Of a DNA stretch of 6,935 nucleotides, positions 1-5,340 are shown piece after piece. This DNA is from CBDUZS01 sp965371785 (lineage in GTDB: Bacteria; Fermentibacterota; Fermentibacteria; Fermentibacterales; JCC-6). The notes beneath the pieces were generated by a model. The model searched no databases and was not told where the DNA came from. It worked only from the letters and a program-made list of their open reading frames with translations. Position 1 is the stretch's first letter. Every line of letters begins with the position of its first letter. Location: the NCBI GenBank assembly GCA_965371785.1, contig CBDUZS010000090.1:1-6935 (forward strand), in the 5' to 3' direction. A program made the translations under genes and the position numbers.

Positions 1-897
1 ACCCTGATCGCAGCAATTAACTGGAACGGCAGAGAGTTCATCACAGGGATGATCGACTCCCTCCTGCCTCAGATGAAAAATACTGAGACACGTCTGCTCG
101 TTTTCGACAACGGTTCTGATGACGGTTCTGATGACCTTGTGGAGAAGAAGTACAGCAATTCGGGTCGTGTAAGGGTACAGCGCCACGGAGAGAACATCGG
201 TTTCGGAAGGGCTGCAAACAGGATAATTGCAGAAGCAGGATGTTCAACGGTTGTCTTGGTCAACACCGATACCATTTTGCGGCCTGACTGCCTTCAGAAT
301 CTGCTGTTGCCGCTGGAATCCCGGCCTGAAGTGGCCCTTGTCGGACCCAGGCTTCTGTGGCCCGACGGTAGCTTCCAGCTTTCCCAGCGAGATTTTCCCT
401 TTCCGGGCAGACTTCTGCTAGAGCACATCCCGATTCTCCGGAAACGCACCGCGAAATTCTCCAGCCATGACGAAGCCGTCTACGTAGACTGGCTTGTCGG
501 TGCGATGATGGCCATCAGAGTAAAGGCTTTCAACGAGATCGGCGGGTTTGCCGAAGAATTCTTCTTCTTTCACGAGGAAACGGACTTACAGTACCGTCTT
601 GCGGAGGCCGGCTGGAAAGTATGGTTCGAGCCTTCCGCGGAGGTGTTCCATCTGGAGGGGGCTTCAACCCAGCAGAAATACGGGCATCGTGTATATCTTA
701 GGCATATCCCGGGGAAACTGCTGTTTTTACAAAGGCATGGAACCCTGGTTGATATAATGTCGTTCAAGCTTCTGATGACGCTTCTTCAGGTCCTGCGTAT
801 GATGACGGGCTGGCTTTCCGGGAAACTGAGAGCATCCGATGTCCGCTACACAGCTGGCTACTGCAGGGAAGCAATACGGTTGCTCTGGCGTAAATAA
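1..897 (+). CDS. GT2 family glycosyltransferase (5' end outside window)
   Basis: Transfers a sugar from a nucleotide-sugar donor to a growing glycan, probably on the cytoplasmic face of the membrane; it resembles WbbL/rhamnosyltransferase-like GT2 enzymes. The frame is open from base 1, and the 16 residues before the first ATG (position 49) read TLIAAINWNGREFITG. This is the classic N-terminal 'vNWNG' strand of GT-A folds, so the true start lies a few codons left of the window and the ATG at 49 is not the start. Visible residues (298, numbered from base 1): FDNGSDDGS (35-43), the nucleotide/metal-binding NTDT (88-91, Asp90), GAMMAIR (167-173), and HEETD (191-195) as the likely catalytic-base region, followed by 'F..HLEGAST'. 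The C-terminal part is basic with hydrophobic stretches, suggesting peripheral membrane contact. It ends 12 nt before the aminotransferase gene. Donor and acceptor sugars cannot be read from the sequence. Confidence 0.93.
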   Translation, partial: TLIAAINWNGREFITGMIDSLLPQMKNTETRLLVFDNGSDDGSDDLVEKKYSNSGRVRVQRHGENIGFGRAANRIIAEAGCSTVVLVNTDTILRPDCLQNLLLPLESRPEVALVGPRLLWPDGSFQLSQRDFPFPGRLLLEHIPILRKRTAKFSSHDEAVYVDWLVGAMMAIRVKAFNEIGGFAEEFFFFHEETDLQYRLAEAGWKVWFEPSAEVFHLEGASTQQKYGHRVYLRHIPGKLLFLQRHGTLVDIMSFKLLMTLLQVLRMMTGWLSGKLRASDVRYTAGYCREAIRLLWRK

Positions 898-898
898 C

Positions 899-903
899 GA
901 GGT
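899..903 (+). promoter_or_regulatory. Ribosome binding site for the TTG start at 910
   Basis: GAGGT lies 6 nt before TTG at 910. The preceding glycosyltransferase ends with an in-frame TAA at 895-897, and no ATG or GTG falls between that stop and 910. The next in-frame ATG comes only at residue 60, inside the conserved fold, so the sequence forces the TTG start. Confidence 0.75.
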
Positions 904-909
904 AACCTT

Positions 910-2022
910 TTGATACGTGTATTCAAACCTTCATACGACAACAGAGAGCTCGAGGCAGTTGCTGAGGTTCTGAAGTCCGGCTGGGTCGGCCTTGGTCCGA
1001 AAACCGCTGAGTTCGAACGGGAATTTGCCTTGTACTGCAATGTTGATCACTGCATAGGTCTGAACTCCGGAACAGCAGCGATCGACATGGCTCTCAGCCT
1101 GCTTGATATCAGCGAAGGCGACGAGGTCATCATACCCACGATAACTTTCATCTCAGCTGCCCACTGCGTGATCAACCATGGAGCCACACCGGTATTCGTC
1201 GATATCGACAGAGAGACTCTGAACGTTGATCTCCACGATGTGAAACGGAAGATCTCGGACAGGACCAGAGCAATAATGCCTGTTCACTACGGCGGACGGC
1301 CTGTGAGAATGGATGAACTGAAGGATATTGCCGGACACATCACAATTGTGGAGGATTGCGCCCATGCCACCGGATCAATGTACAAGGGACAACCGGTTGG
1401 AAGCATTGGTGCCATAGGCTGCTTCAGCTTTCATGCTGTAAAGAACCTGGCCATGGGTGAGGGGGGTGCCATAACCCTGAAAGATGAATCCATGGCGGAA
1501 CGGGCAAAGAAAATGCGCTGGCTGGGTATCGACAGGGAAACATGGGATCGAACTCAGCTGGACAAATCCTACTGGTGGGAATATTCAATAGATGAGATCG
1601 GCGTAAAGTCCCATCTGAACGATATTCATGCCGCGATCGGCCTCGTGCAGCTACAGAAACTCGAAGAGGCAAACCGGCGCAGGCGGGAGATTGTACAAAT
1701 GTACCGGCTGAGCCTCCAGGATATCGAACAGATTGAGATGCCACCTGAGGAAACCCCTGATTTCGTGTCGTCCTGGCACATCTTCGAAGTAAAGACCCAG
1801 CGCAGAGATGAGTTGAATCTGTTTCTGGGAAGGAACGGGATCAGCACAGGTGTGCACTACAAACCACTGCACCTCTACTCCTGTTACGGCAGGCAACCGT
1901 CCCTGCCTGCCGCAGAAGATGTATTCAGACGAATTCTAACTCTGCCGCTGTACCCGGATCTGACGGACAGTGAAGTTGCGTATGTAACAGACACGATCAG
2001 AAAGTTCTTCAATGCAGGATAA
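910..2022 (+). CDS. DegT/DnrJ/EryC1/StrS family PLP-dependent sugar aminotransferase
   Basis: Fold-type I aminotransferase that moves an amino group, usually from glutamate, to a keto-deoxysugar nucleotide such as dTDP-4-keto-6-deoxyglucose or GDP-4-keto-6-deoxymannose. Its 370 residues match the family length. Visible motifs: substrate/cofactor loop LNSGTAAIDMAL (51-62), EVIIPTITFISAAH (72-85), GATPVFVDID (91-100), VHYGG (125-129), VEDCAHATGS (147-156) with Asp149 as the pyridine-nitrogen partner, and SFHAVKNLAMGEGG (173-186) with Lys178 as the Schiff-base lysine. GVHYKPLHLYSCY (314-326) and LPLYPDLTD (345-353) are typical C-terminal blocks. The start is TTG (see the RBS entry). The neighbouring N-formyltransferase points to a 4-amino-4,6-dideoxyhexose product (VioA- or PerA-like), but the 3- or 4-position and gluco or manno configuration cannot be decided from sequence alone. 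It overlaps the next gene by 11 nt, so the two are probably translated together. Confidence 0.95.
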   Translation: MIRVFKPSYDNRELEAVAEVLKSGWVGLGPKTAEFEREFALYCNVDHCIGLNSGTAAIDMALSLLDISEGDEVIIPTITFISAAHCVINHGATPVFVDIDRETLNVDLHDVKRKISDRTRAIMPVHYGGRPVRMDELKDIAGHITIVEDCAHATGSMYKGQPVGSIGAIGCFSFHAVKNLAMGEGGAITLKDESMAERAKKMRWLGIDRETWDRTQLDKSYWWEYSIDEIGVKSHLNDIHAAIGLVQLQKLEEANRRRREIVQMYRLSLQDIEQIEMPPEETPDFVSSWHIFEVKTQRRDELNLFLGRNGISTGVHYKPLHLYSCYGRQPSLPAAEDVFRRILTLPLYPDLTDSEVAYVTDTIRKFFNAG

Positions 2023-2737
2023 TAGCGTATCTCCCAGAATCGTATGCGTGTGCGGCAAGGACATAGGATACAGGATCGCCGGGTTCCTGCTTGATCAGAA
2101 GGCGGATGTCAGGTTTGTCGTGAACGAATACGAAAAGCTGGGACAATGGTACAGAACACCCCGTGAGCTGGACATCGTCGAGATCCTCGAGGATGAGGTG
2201 GCTGAATACGGTCCCGATCTGATAATTGTTGCCTTCTACGATAGAATTCTCCCCGAAAGCATTTTCTCGATTCCGGATCTTGGTTGCTGGAACCTGCATC
2301 TGGGCGACACTGAGCGGTACCGGGGAGCCTACCCGAACATCTGGGCTCTTTGCAATGGAGACACAACCTACACCGTCACGTTGCATAGGATAGATGCAGG
2401 AATCGATACCGGTGACATACTGGCCAAGCGTTCCTTCCCCATTTCACAGGAAACAACCGGGCGGGAACTGTATGATGCGATGGTCACGGAGGGAATGGAG
2501 CTGTTCCTGCGGTGTTACAGCGATCTGACAAGCCGCAAAGCGCTTCAGAAAACCCGTGCTCGAGACAGCTCTGAAGCGGTCACCCACTATCGGAAAGAAC
2601 TGTCACACGAAGTGCATCCTCCTGAGGAGTTCATCAACTCAGTAAGAGCATTGACTTTTCCGCCCTTTCCCCCGCCATACTTCATGATCGGAGATCACAG
2701 ATTCATTATTGTAGAGGAAAAACCCGAGAAACATTGA
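2012..2737 (+). CDS. Sugar nucleotide N-formyltransferase (VioF/QdtF/WlaRD-like)
   Basis: Transfers a formyl group from N10-formyltetrahydrofolate to the amino group of a nucleotide-linked amino-dideoxy sugar in the cytoplasm. The 241 residues form a Rossmann-like formyltransferase domain with a short C-terminal extension. The catalytic triad of the family is intact: Asn94 and His96 in WNLHLG, and Asp132 in the GIDTGD loop. Other family signatures are ERYRGAYPNIWAL (101-113), HRIDAGIDTGDIL (125-137) and RALTFPPFPPPYF (212-224), the last being characteristic of dTDP-4-amino-sugar formyltransferases. No ankyrin repeats follow, unlike QdtF. Methionyl-tRNA formyltransferase is unlikely, because that protein is about 310 residues with a different C-terminal domain. 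The ATG lies inside the aminotransferase gene (11-nt overlap) with only a weak AG-rich upstream site, consistent with translational coupling. Together the two genes would make an N-formylated amino sugar such as Qui4NFo or PerNFo; the exact sugar is inference. Confidence 0.92.
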   Translation: MQDNSVSPRIVCVCGKDIGYRIAGFLLDQKADVRFVVNEYEKLGQWYRTPRELDIVEILEDEVAEYGPDLIIVAFYDRILPESIFSIPDLGCWNLHLGDTERYRGAYPNIWALCNGDTTYTVTLHRIDAGIDTGDILAKRSFPISQETTGRELYDAMVTEGMELFLRCYSDLTSRKALQKTRARDSSEAVTHYRKELSHEVHPPEEFINSVRALTFPPFPPPYFMIGDHRFIIVEEKPEKH

Positions 2738-2850
2738 TTATGGTGTGAGGAGCAGGATTCTCAGGGAGTTCTATTAGCAGATACGAGAGTGCAGACAGGA
2801 AACATGTCGATGAGGGCGTAAGCATTATCGAACTGACTAACGACTTGCCA

Positions 2851-2864
2851 CGTAAGTTCTTACG
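2851..2864. repeat. Short inverted repeat CGTAAG-TT-CTTACG
   Basis: Two 6-base arms are perfect inverted copies around a central TT. This geometry suits a dimeric DNA-binding protein better than an RNA hairpin, because a 2-nt loop is too tight unless the inner pairs open. No adjacent gene start makes an operator role obvious, and chance is possible. Confidence 0.4.
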
Positions 2865-2882
2865 ATAAGAGCCCGTCTAACT

Positions 2883-2892
2883 GAGGCGCCTC
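2883..2892. repeat. 10-bp perfect palindrome GAGGCGCCTC
   Basis: A perfect self-complementary decamer in otherwise non-coding sequence, about 20 nt after the inverted repeat at 2851-2864. No function can be assigned. Confidence 0.35.
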
Positions 2893-3038
2893 GCCAATCT
2901 GAACGATCGAACTCGATCCTGACTGGTGGAAAACTGACTGCAGACTTCCGCCAATCCTTTGCTATTATTGCAGATATGAGGAAACTCAGAGATGAGGAAA
3001 AGTCTTCAGGAACACCATTTTCTGCTGATCGTCCCAGT

Positions 3039-3140
3039 TGGCGGGGTATCTTGATCGATTATCGAACTTTCTTCGATGAACCATCCGAATGTAGAATTAA
3101 AGTAATTAAGCTGGCTGCTGAGTTCCTGGATGCTTGCTGA
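3039..3140 (+). repeat. Dispersed intergenic repeat, copy 1
   Basis: Bases 3039-3080 are identical to 4683-4724 (42 of 42). Bases 3081-3140 match 4725-4787 with 12 substitutions over 57 aligned bases of the tail before the stop, plus one 3-nt gap. Similarity stops just after the TGA. The core contains ATCGAA (3061-3066) and TTCGAT (3072-3077), a 6-bp stem around a 5-nt CTTTC loop. It lies 96 nt before the start of the secreted-protein gene and has the same orientation as the other two copies. Confidence 0.9.
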
Positions 3141-3188
3141 TCAGGGTTACCGATTCCTTAACTATAGGCTGTGTGTGATTAGTATCTC

Positions 3189-3218
3189 TTGGCGAATCGG
3201 ATATGATGCCTATATACT
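3189..3218 (+). promoter_or_regulatory. Possible sigma-70-like promoter for the secreted-protein gene
   Basis: TTGGCG (3189-3194) and TATACT (3213-3218) are separated by 18 nt and resemble -35 and -10 hexamers. The predicted transcript would start near 3225, on top of the ribosome binding site at 3224-3228, leaving an unusually short leader. That weakens the call; FCB-group promoters also often differ from this consensus. Confidence 0.28.
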
Positions 3219-3223
3219 CATCT

Positions 3224-3228
3224 GGAGG
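3224..3228 (+). promoter_or_regulatory. Ribosome binding site for the TTG start at 3237
   Basis: GGAGG ends 8 nt before TTG at 3237. Upstream in frame there is a TGA at 3204 with no ATG or GTG in between. The first downstream ATG would remove the hydrophobic signal segment, so TTG is the supported start. Confidence 0.75.
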
Positions 3229-3236
3229 TTCGTGCT

Positions 3237-4646
3237 TTGATCAGATCGCTTTGTCTTCTGTTTATCCTGCAAGCAGTTTCACTAACTCAGCCAATGCGCC
3301 TCTGGTCTGTTGAGCATTTCTCTGGCGAAGCATCCCACTATTCAGAAGTCATTCAAGCGGTAACGGGGGATTACTACATGGCTGGCTGGGCACCAGATTT
3401 ATGTCTGTTCAAAGCGGACCAGACCGGTGAATTGCTCTGGAGCTATGGGCTTGAAGGGTGGGACTGGCAGGGGACATACTGGGTTGAAGAGCTGGAAGAC
3501 GGCACAATCGTGGTCACAGGTGCATGCGGGAACGAGTCTGATTCCTACTATTCGCTCCTTGTTGCAAAGGTTCAACCAGATGGTTCGGAAGTCTGGGCAC
3601 ATGTGTACGATCTGAATCCGGACCGGAGTGAATGTGGATACTCTATCACCGAATTGCCTGACGGAGACTTGATTGTCTGCGGATTCAATGATTCAGTAGG
3701 ATTTCCCAGTATTTCGTATGCGTATGTCATGCGCATAGATCCAGAAGGGAACATGTTATGGGATGCTGAATGGGGTAAGAGCACGGCTACTAATTTCTCG
3801 CTCAGAGCAACCTATTCAGAAGGCGTATTTTACATTCTTGCTCATGGAACAGATGTCGGCACGGGAGCCCCGCACATACTCTGGTACTCCGAAAGCGGAG
3901 TGTATCTTGGACGTCAGCGCATCGAGGTACTTGCTTCTTACTATACAGGACAAGGTCATCCGAATGAAGATTCAGGATTCACATTCACGTCGAACAGCGG
4001 AATGTCAGGTGATCCTCCGTCTTACACATCTCTGACAAGAGTAGACAGCCTGGGAAATGTCATCTGGCTGACTCGTGTTGCCCCTAATAATCTGACTCGT
4101 GGGATCAGCGTGACACGAATGTCCAGTGGGGACTACCTGTATGGAGGCTGGGTTTATACCAGTCTTGTGGAGCCTTTCACAAAAAGGGGAGTACTATATT
4201 CCTTCGACTCTGAAGGGAACGAAATCTGGAACATCGAACTTGGAGATTTTGGATGTGAGCGGTTCGACGGTGTAATAGAGACAACCTCAGGAGATATTAT
4301 TGCGTGCGGGGGTTACCAAGAATCATGGTTGTACTGTTTCGGAGATGCTACAGGGATTGAGGTCGATCCTGATATTCAGCAACAGATTGTACTTTACAGC
4401 ATTCCGAATCCTTTCTCTTCGTCAATGTCAATCACATGCACACTCCCAAACCAGGTCGATGATACCGAACTCTCAGTTTACTGCATCTCAGGTAGGCGAA
4501 TCAGAGTGCTGCATTCAGGTCACCTCGACAGTGGAGACCATGTATTTGATTGGACTCCAGAGTCTGACACACCATCAGGCTTTTACCTGATAAGACTCCG
4601 AGCTGGAAACGATGTCCTGACAGAGACCTGCATCTACATGAGATAG
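3237..4646 (+). CDS. Secreted beta-propeller-like protein with T9SS-type C-terminal sorting domain
   Basis: A 469-residue exported protein of unknown function. Residues 1-18 form a signal peptide: basic start MIRS, then a hydrophobic run LCLLFILQAVSL. The body (about 20-370) repeats a blade-like pattern in which 'D..G...W' turns occur at 61-68, 113-120, 168-175, 270-277 and 324-331, with a degenerate one near 217-225. Most alternate with 'DG.hhv.G' strands (about 88-97, 142-149, 298-304, 352-359). This is typical of PQQ/WD-like or 'delta-60' propellers and suggests about six blades. Residues 387-469 form a Por secretion/T9SS type A (FlgD-like) domain: YSIPNPFSSSMSI, LSVYCISGRRIRVL, PSGFYLIRL. 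It is therefore predicted to cross the outer membrane and be attached or released at the surface. Start is TTG after a good RBS. It stands alone between two copies of the dispersed repeat, with no functional link visible to either neighbour. Ligand or enzymatic activity cannot be inferred. Confidence 0.85.
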   Translation: MIRSLCLLFILQAVSLTQPMRLWSVEHFSGEASHYSEVIQAVTGDYYMAGWAPDLCLFKADQTGELLWSYGLEGWDWQGTYWVEELEDGTIVVTGACGNESDSYYSLLVAKVQPDGSEVWAHVYDLNPDRSECGYSITELPDGDLIVCGFNDSVGFPSISYAYVMRIDPEGNMLWDAEWGKSTATNFSLRATYSEGVFYILAHGTDVGTGAPHILWYSESGVYLGRQRIEVLASYYTGQGHPNEDSGFTFTSNSGMSGDPPSYTSLTRVDSLGNVIWLTRVAPNNLTRGISVTRMSSGDYLYGGWVYTSLVEPFTKRGVLYSFDSEGNEIWNIELGDFGCERFDGVIETTSGDIIACGGYQESWLYCFGDATGIEVDPDIQQQIVLYSIPNPFSSSMSITCTLPNQVDDTELSVYCISGRRIRVLHSGHLDSGDHVFDWTPESDTPSGFYLIRLRAGNDVLTETCIYMR

Positions 4647-4682
4647 ACTTGCCTACACAAACATTTAAGTAAGATTTAACCG

Positions 4683-4787
4683 TGGCGGGGTATCTTGATC
4701 GATTATCGAACTTTCTTCGATGAATCATCCAATATCAGAAATAAAGTCATCAAGCAGGTTGCTGAGGTCCTGGATACTGCTTGCTGA
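4683..4787 (+). repeat. Dispersed intergenic repeat, copy 2
   Basis: The first 42 bases are identical to copy 1 and the tail is diverged but alignable up to a shared TGA (4785-4787). It begins 36 nt after the secreted-protein stop and ends about 103 nt before perR. The frame reads WRGILIDYRTFFDE then SSNIRNKVIKQVAEVLDTAC, but an in-frame TAA at 4677-4679 sits just before the repeat, so no longer ORF exists here. The ATCGAA/TTCGAT stem extends in this copy with GATT/AATC and one bulged G, giving about 10 pairs around the CTTTC loop. Confidence 0.9.
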
Positions 4788-4836
4788 TTATGACTTGAGC
4801 TTCTGAATACTAACACTACGCAAGAGGAGTCGAGGA

Positions 4837-4865
4837 TTGACAGCAGTTCTAGTTAGGAATATTTC
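4837..4865 (+). promoter_or_regulatory. Predicted promoter of perR-katA
   Basis: TTGACA (4837-4842) is a perfect -35 consensus. After 17 nt comes TATTTC (4860-4865), a weak -10 with only the first three bases matching. Transcription would start near 4872, leaving a leader of roughly 20-28 nt, which fits the RBS position. The -10 and much of the spacer lie inside the palindrome at 4850-4872, so a bound repressor would block RNA polymerase. Confidence 0.6.
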
Positions 4866-4872
4866 TTAACTA
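4850..4872. promoter_or_regulatory. Candidate PerR/Fur-family operator
   Basis: A 23-bp imperfect palindrome with half-sites TAGTTAGGAA and TTCTTAACTA around a central TAT; 9 of 11 base pairs of the dyad match. The inner part resembles the 7-1-7 architecture of Per and Fur boxes, though it is not the exact Bacillus consensus. Its place over the predicted promoter, directly upstream of a PerR-type gene, supports autoregulation with de-repression by peroxide. Binding itself is inferred. Confidence 0.65.
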
Positions 4873-4884
4873 AGATTACATCCT

Positions 4885-4889
4885 AGGAG
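4885..4889 (+). promoter_or_regulatory. Ribosome binding site deciding the perR start
   Basis: AGGAG is only 1 nt from ATG at 4891, too close for normal initiation, but 10 nt from an in-frame GTG at 4900. GTG at 4900 is thus a serious alternative start and would shorten the protein by three residues (MNR). Confidence 0.6.
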
Positions 4890-4890
4890 A

Positions 4891-5340
4891 ATGAATCGAG
4901 TGAAGAAGCCTGATCAGGAGCTTGAACCACTCAGGTTCACGCTACGTACGGCGGGAATCAGGATGACCCATCAGAGGATTGAAATCTTCCTCGAGATCCG
5001 TCGGTCTCACGACCACCCCAGCGTAGCCGAGGTGTACGAAGCAGTCAGGGGAAAGATGCCCAGCATTTCGCTGGACACCGTTTACAGAACCATGAGAATG
5101 TTCTCGGAACTTGGTCTCATAAACCGCCTCAGCTCTACTGAAAGCAGTGTACGGTTCGATACAAATACGTGCAGTCACCACCACTTCTTCTGCACCAGGT
5201 GCGGAGGAACTATTGATTTCATCAGCAGATCTCTGGATGATCTGGAGATACCTGCAGAAGCGTTAAAGCTGGGATCAGTACAGCGAGTACAAATCGAGGC
5301 TCGAGGACTGTGCAGAGAGTGCTCTGAGGAGGAGCATTGA
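4891..5340 (+). CDS. perR: PerR-type peroxide-sensing Fur family repressor
   Basis: Cytoplasmic metal-dependent repressor that senses H2O2 by metal-catalysed histidine oxidation and controls antioxidant genes. The 149 residues comprise an N-terminal winged helix (about 15-90; recognition region SISLDTVYRTMRMF, 58-71) and a C-terminal dimerisation domain. The structural zinc site is complete: C101-x2-C104 and C141-x2-C144. Aligning by eye with Bacillus subtilis PerR, all five regulatory metal ligands are present: His42 (B. subtilis 37), Asp90 (85), His96 (91), His98 (93) and Asp109 (104). The last is the residue that is Asp in PerR but Glu in Fur, which favours PerR over Fur or Zur. It is followed immediately by katA and preceded by a matching palindrome, both as expected for PerR. 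The start is ATG 4891 or, given the RBS spacing, GTG 4900. Peroxide rather than iron as the signal is strongly suggested but not proven by sequence. Confidence 0.92.
   Translation: MNRVKKPDQELEPLRFTLRTAGIRMTHQRIEIFLEIRRSHDHPSVAEVYEAVRGKMPSISLDTVYRTMRMFSELGLINRLSSTESSVRFDTNTCSHHHFFCTRCGGTIDFISRSLDDLEIPAEALKLGSVQRVQIEARGLCRECSEEEH
5326..5334 (+). promoter_or_regulatory. Ribosome binding site within the perR end, for the catalase TTG start
   Basis: GAGGAGGAG is a strong Shine-Dalgarno run. Its GGAGG (5328-5332) is 4 nt from TTG at 5337, which overlaps the perR stop as TTGA. Against this, catalase homologues start near ATG 5358, which has only a weaker AAGGGA site (5342-5347) 10 nt upstream. Both starts may be used. 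Confidence 0.5.

Larger units (their letters stand above)
2856..3140 (+). pseudogene. Probable remnant or small ORF ending in the dispersed repeat
   Basis: The frame is open for 94 codons between a TAA at 2853-2855 and a TGA at 3138-3140. The only ATG is at 2976, giving a 54-residue peptide starting MRKLRDEEKSSGTPFSADRP, then WRGILIDYRTFFDE and a helical-looking tail RIKVIKLAAEFLDAC. No Shine-Dalgarno site precedes 2976. Residues before the ATG (ADFRQSFAIIAD) also look protein-like, suggesting a longer gene that lost its 5' part. The last 34 codons (including the stop) form the dispersed repeat, and the second copy at 4683-4787 keeps the same frame and stop. I do not recognise the family. The 'W.G....Y..FFDEP' block faintly recalls the C-termini of small antitoxins, but this is too weak to name. 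It could be a real small gene, a decayed gene, or a non-coding element that happens to be open. Confidence 0.35.
2738..3236 (+). other. 499-nt gap between glycan cluster and secreted-protein gene
   Basis: No complete, convincing gene is visible. The gap holds two small perfect or near-perfect palindromes (2851-2864 and 2883-2892), a stop-free frame at 2856-3140 that looks like a gene remnant, the first copy of the dispersed repeat (3039-3140), and a possible promoter just before 3237. I see no GC-rich hairpin with a T-run after the formyltransferase stop, so the end of the glycan transcript is not apparent. The base composition looks more AT-rich than the upstream genes. Confidence 0.7.

Noticed and set aside
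49..897. Glycosyltransferase starting at ATG 49.
   Set aside because: The frame is open to base 1 and encodes the conserved NWNG strand upstream of that ATG, so the gene is 5'-truncated by the window.
2824..2834. An 11-base match (ATTATCGAACT) to the repeat core, and an 8-base match at 2906-2913, as possible degenerate repeat copies.
   Set aside because: Flanking bases do not align with the repeat; matches this short can occur by chance.
2903..2993. A second short frame, reading IELDPDWWKTDCRLPP, overlapping the remnant frame.
   Set aside because: Bounded by nearby stops with no start codon or RBS; too short to support as a gene, although a frameshift in a decayed gene cannot be excluded.
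4501..4728. Reverse-strand open frame across the secreted-protein 3' end and repeat copy 2.
   Set aside because: It is antisense to a well-supported gene and its translation has no recognisable motif.
4674..4790. Possible integron attC site: ATTTAAC just before repeat copy 2 fits RYYYAAC.
   Set aside because: No matching GTTRRRY core at the other end, no equivalent in copies 1 and 3, and the repeat lacks the long imperfect dyad of attC sites.
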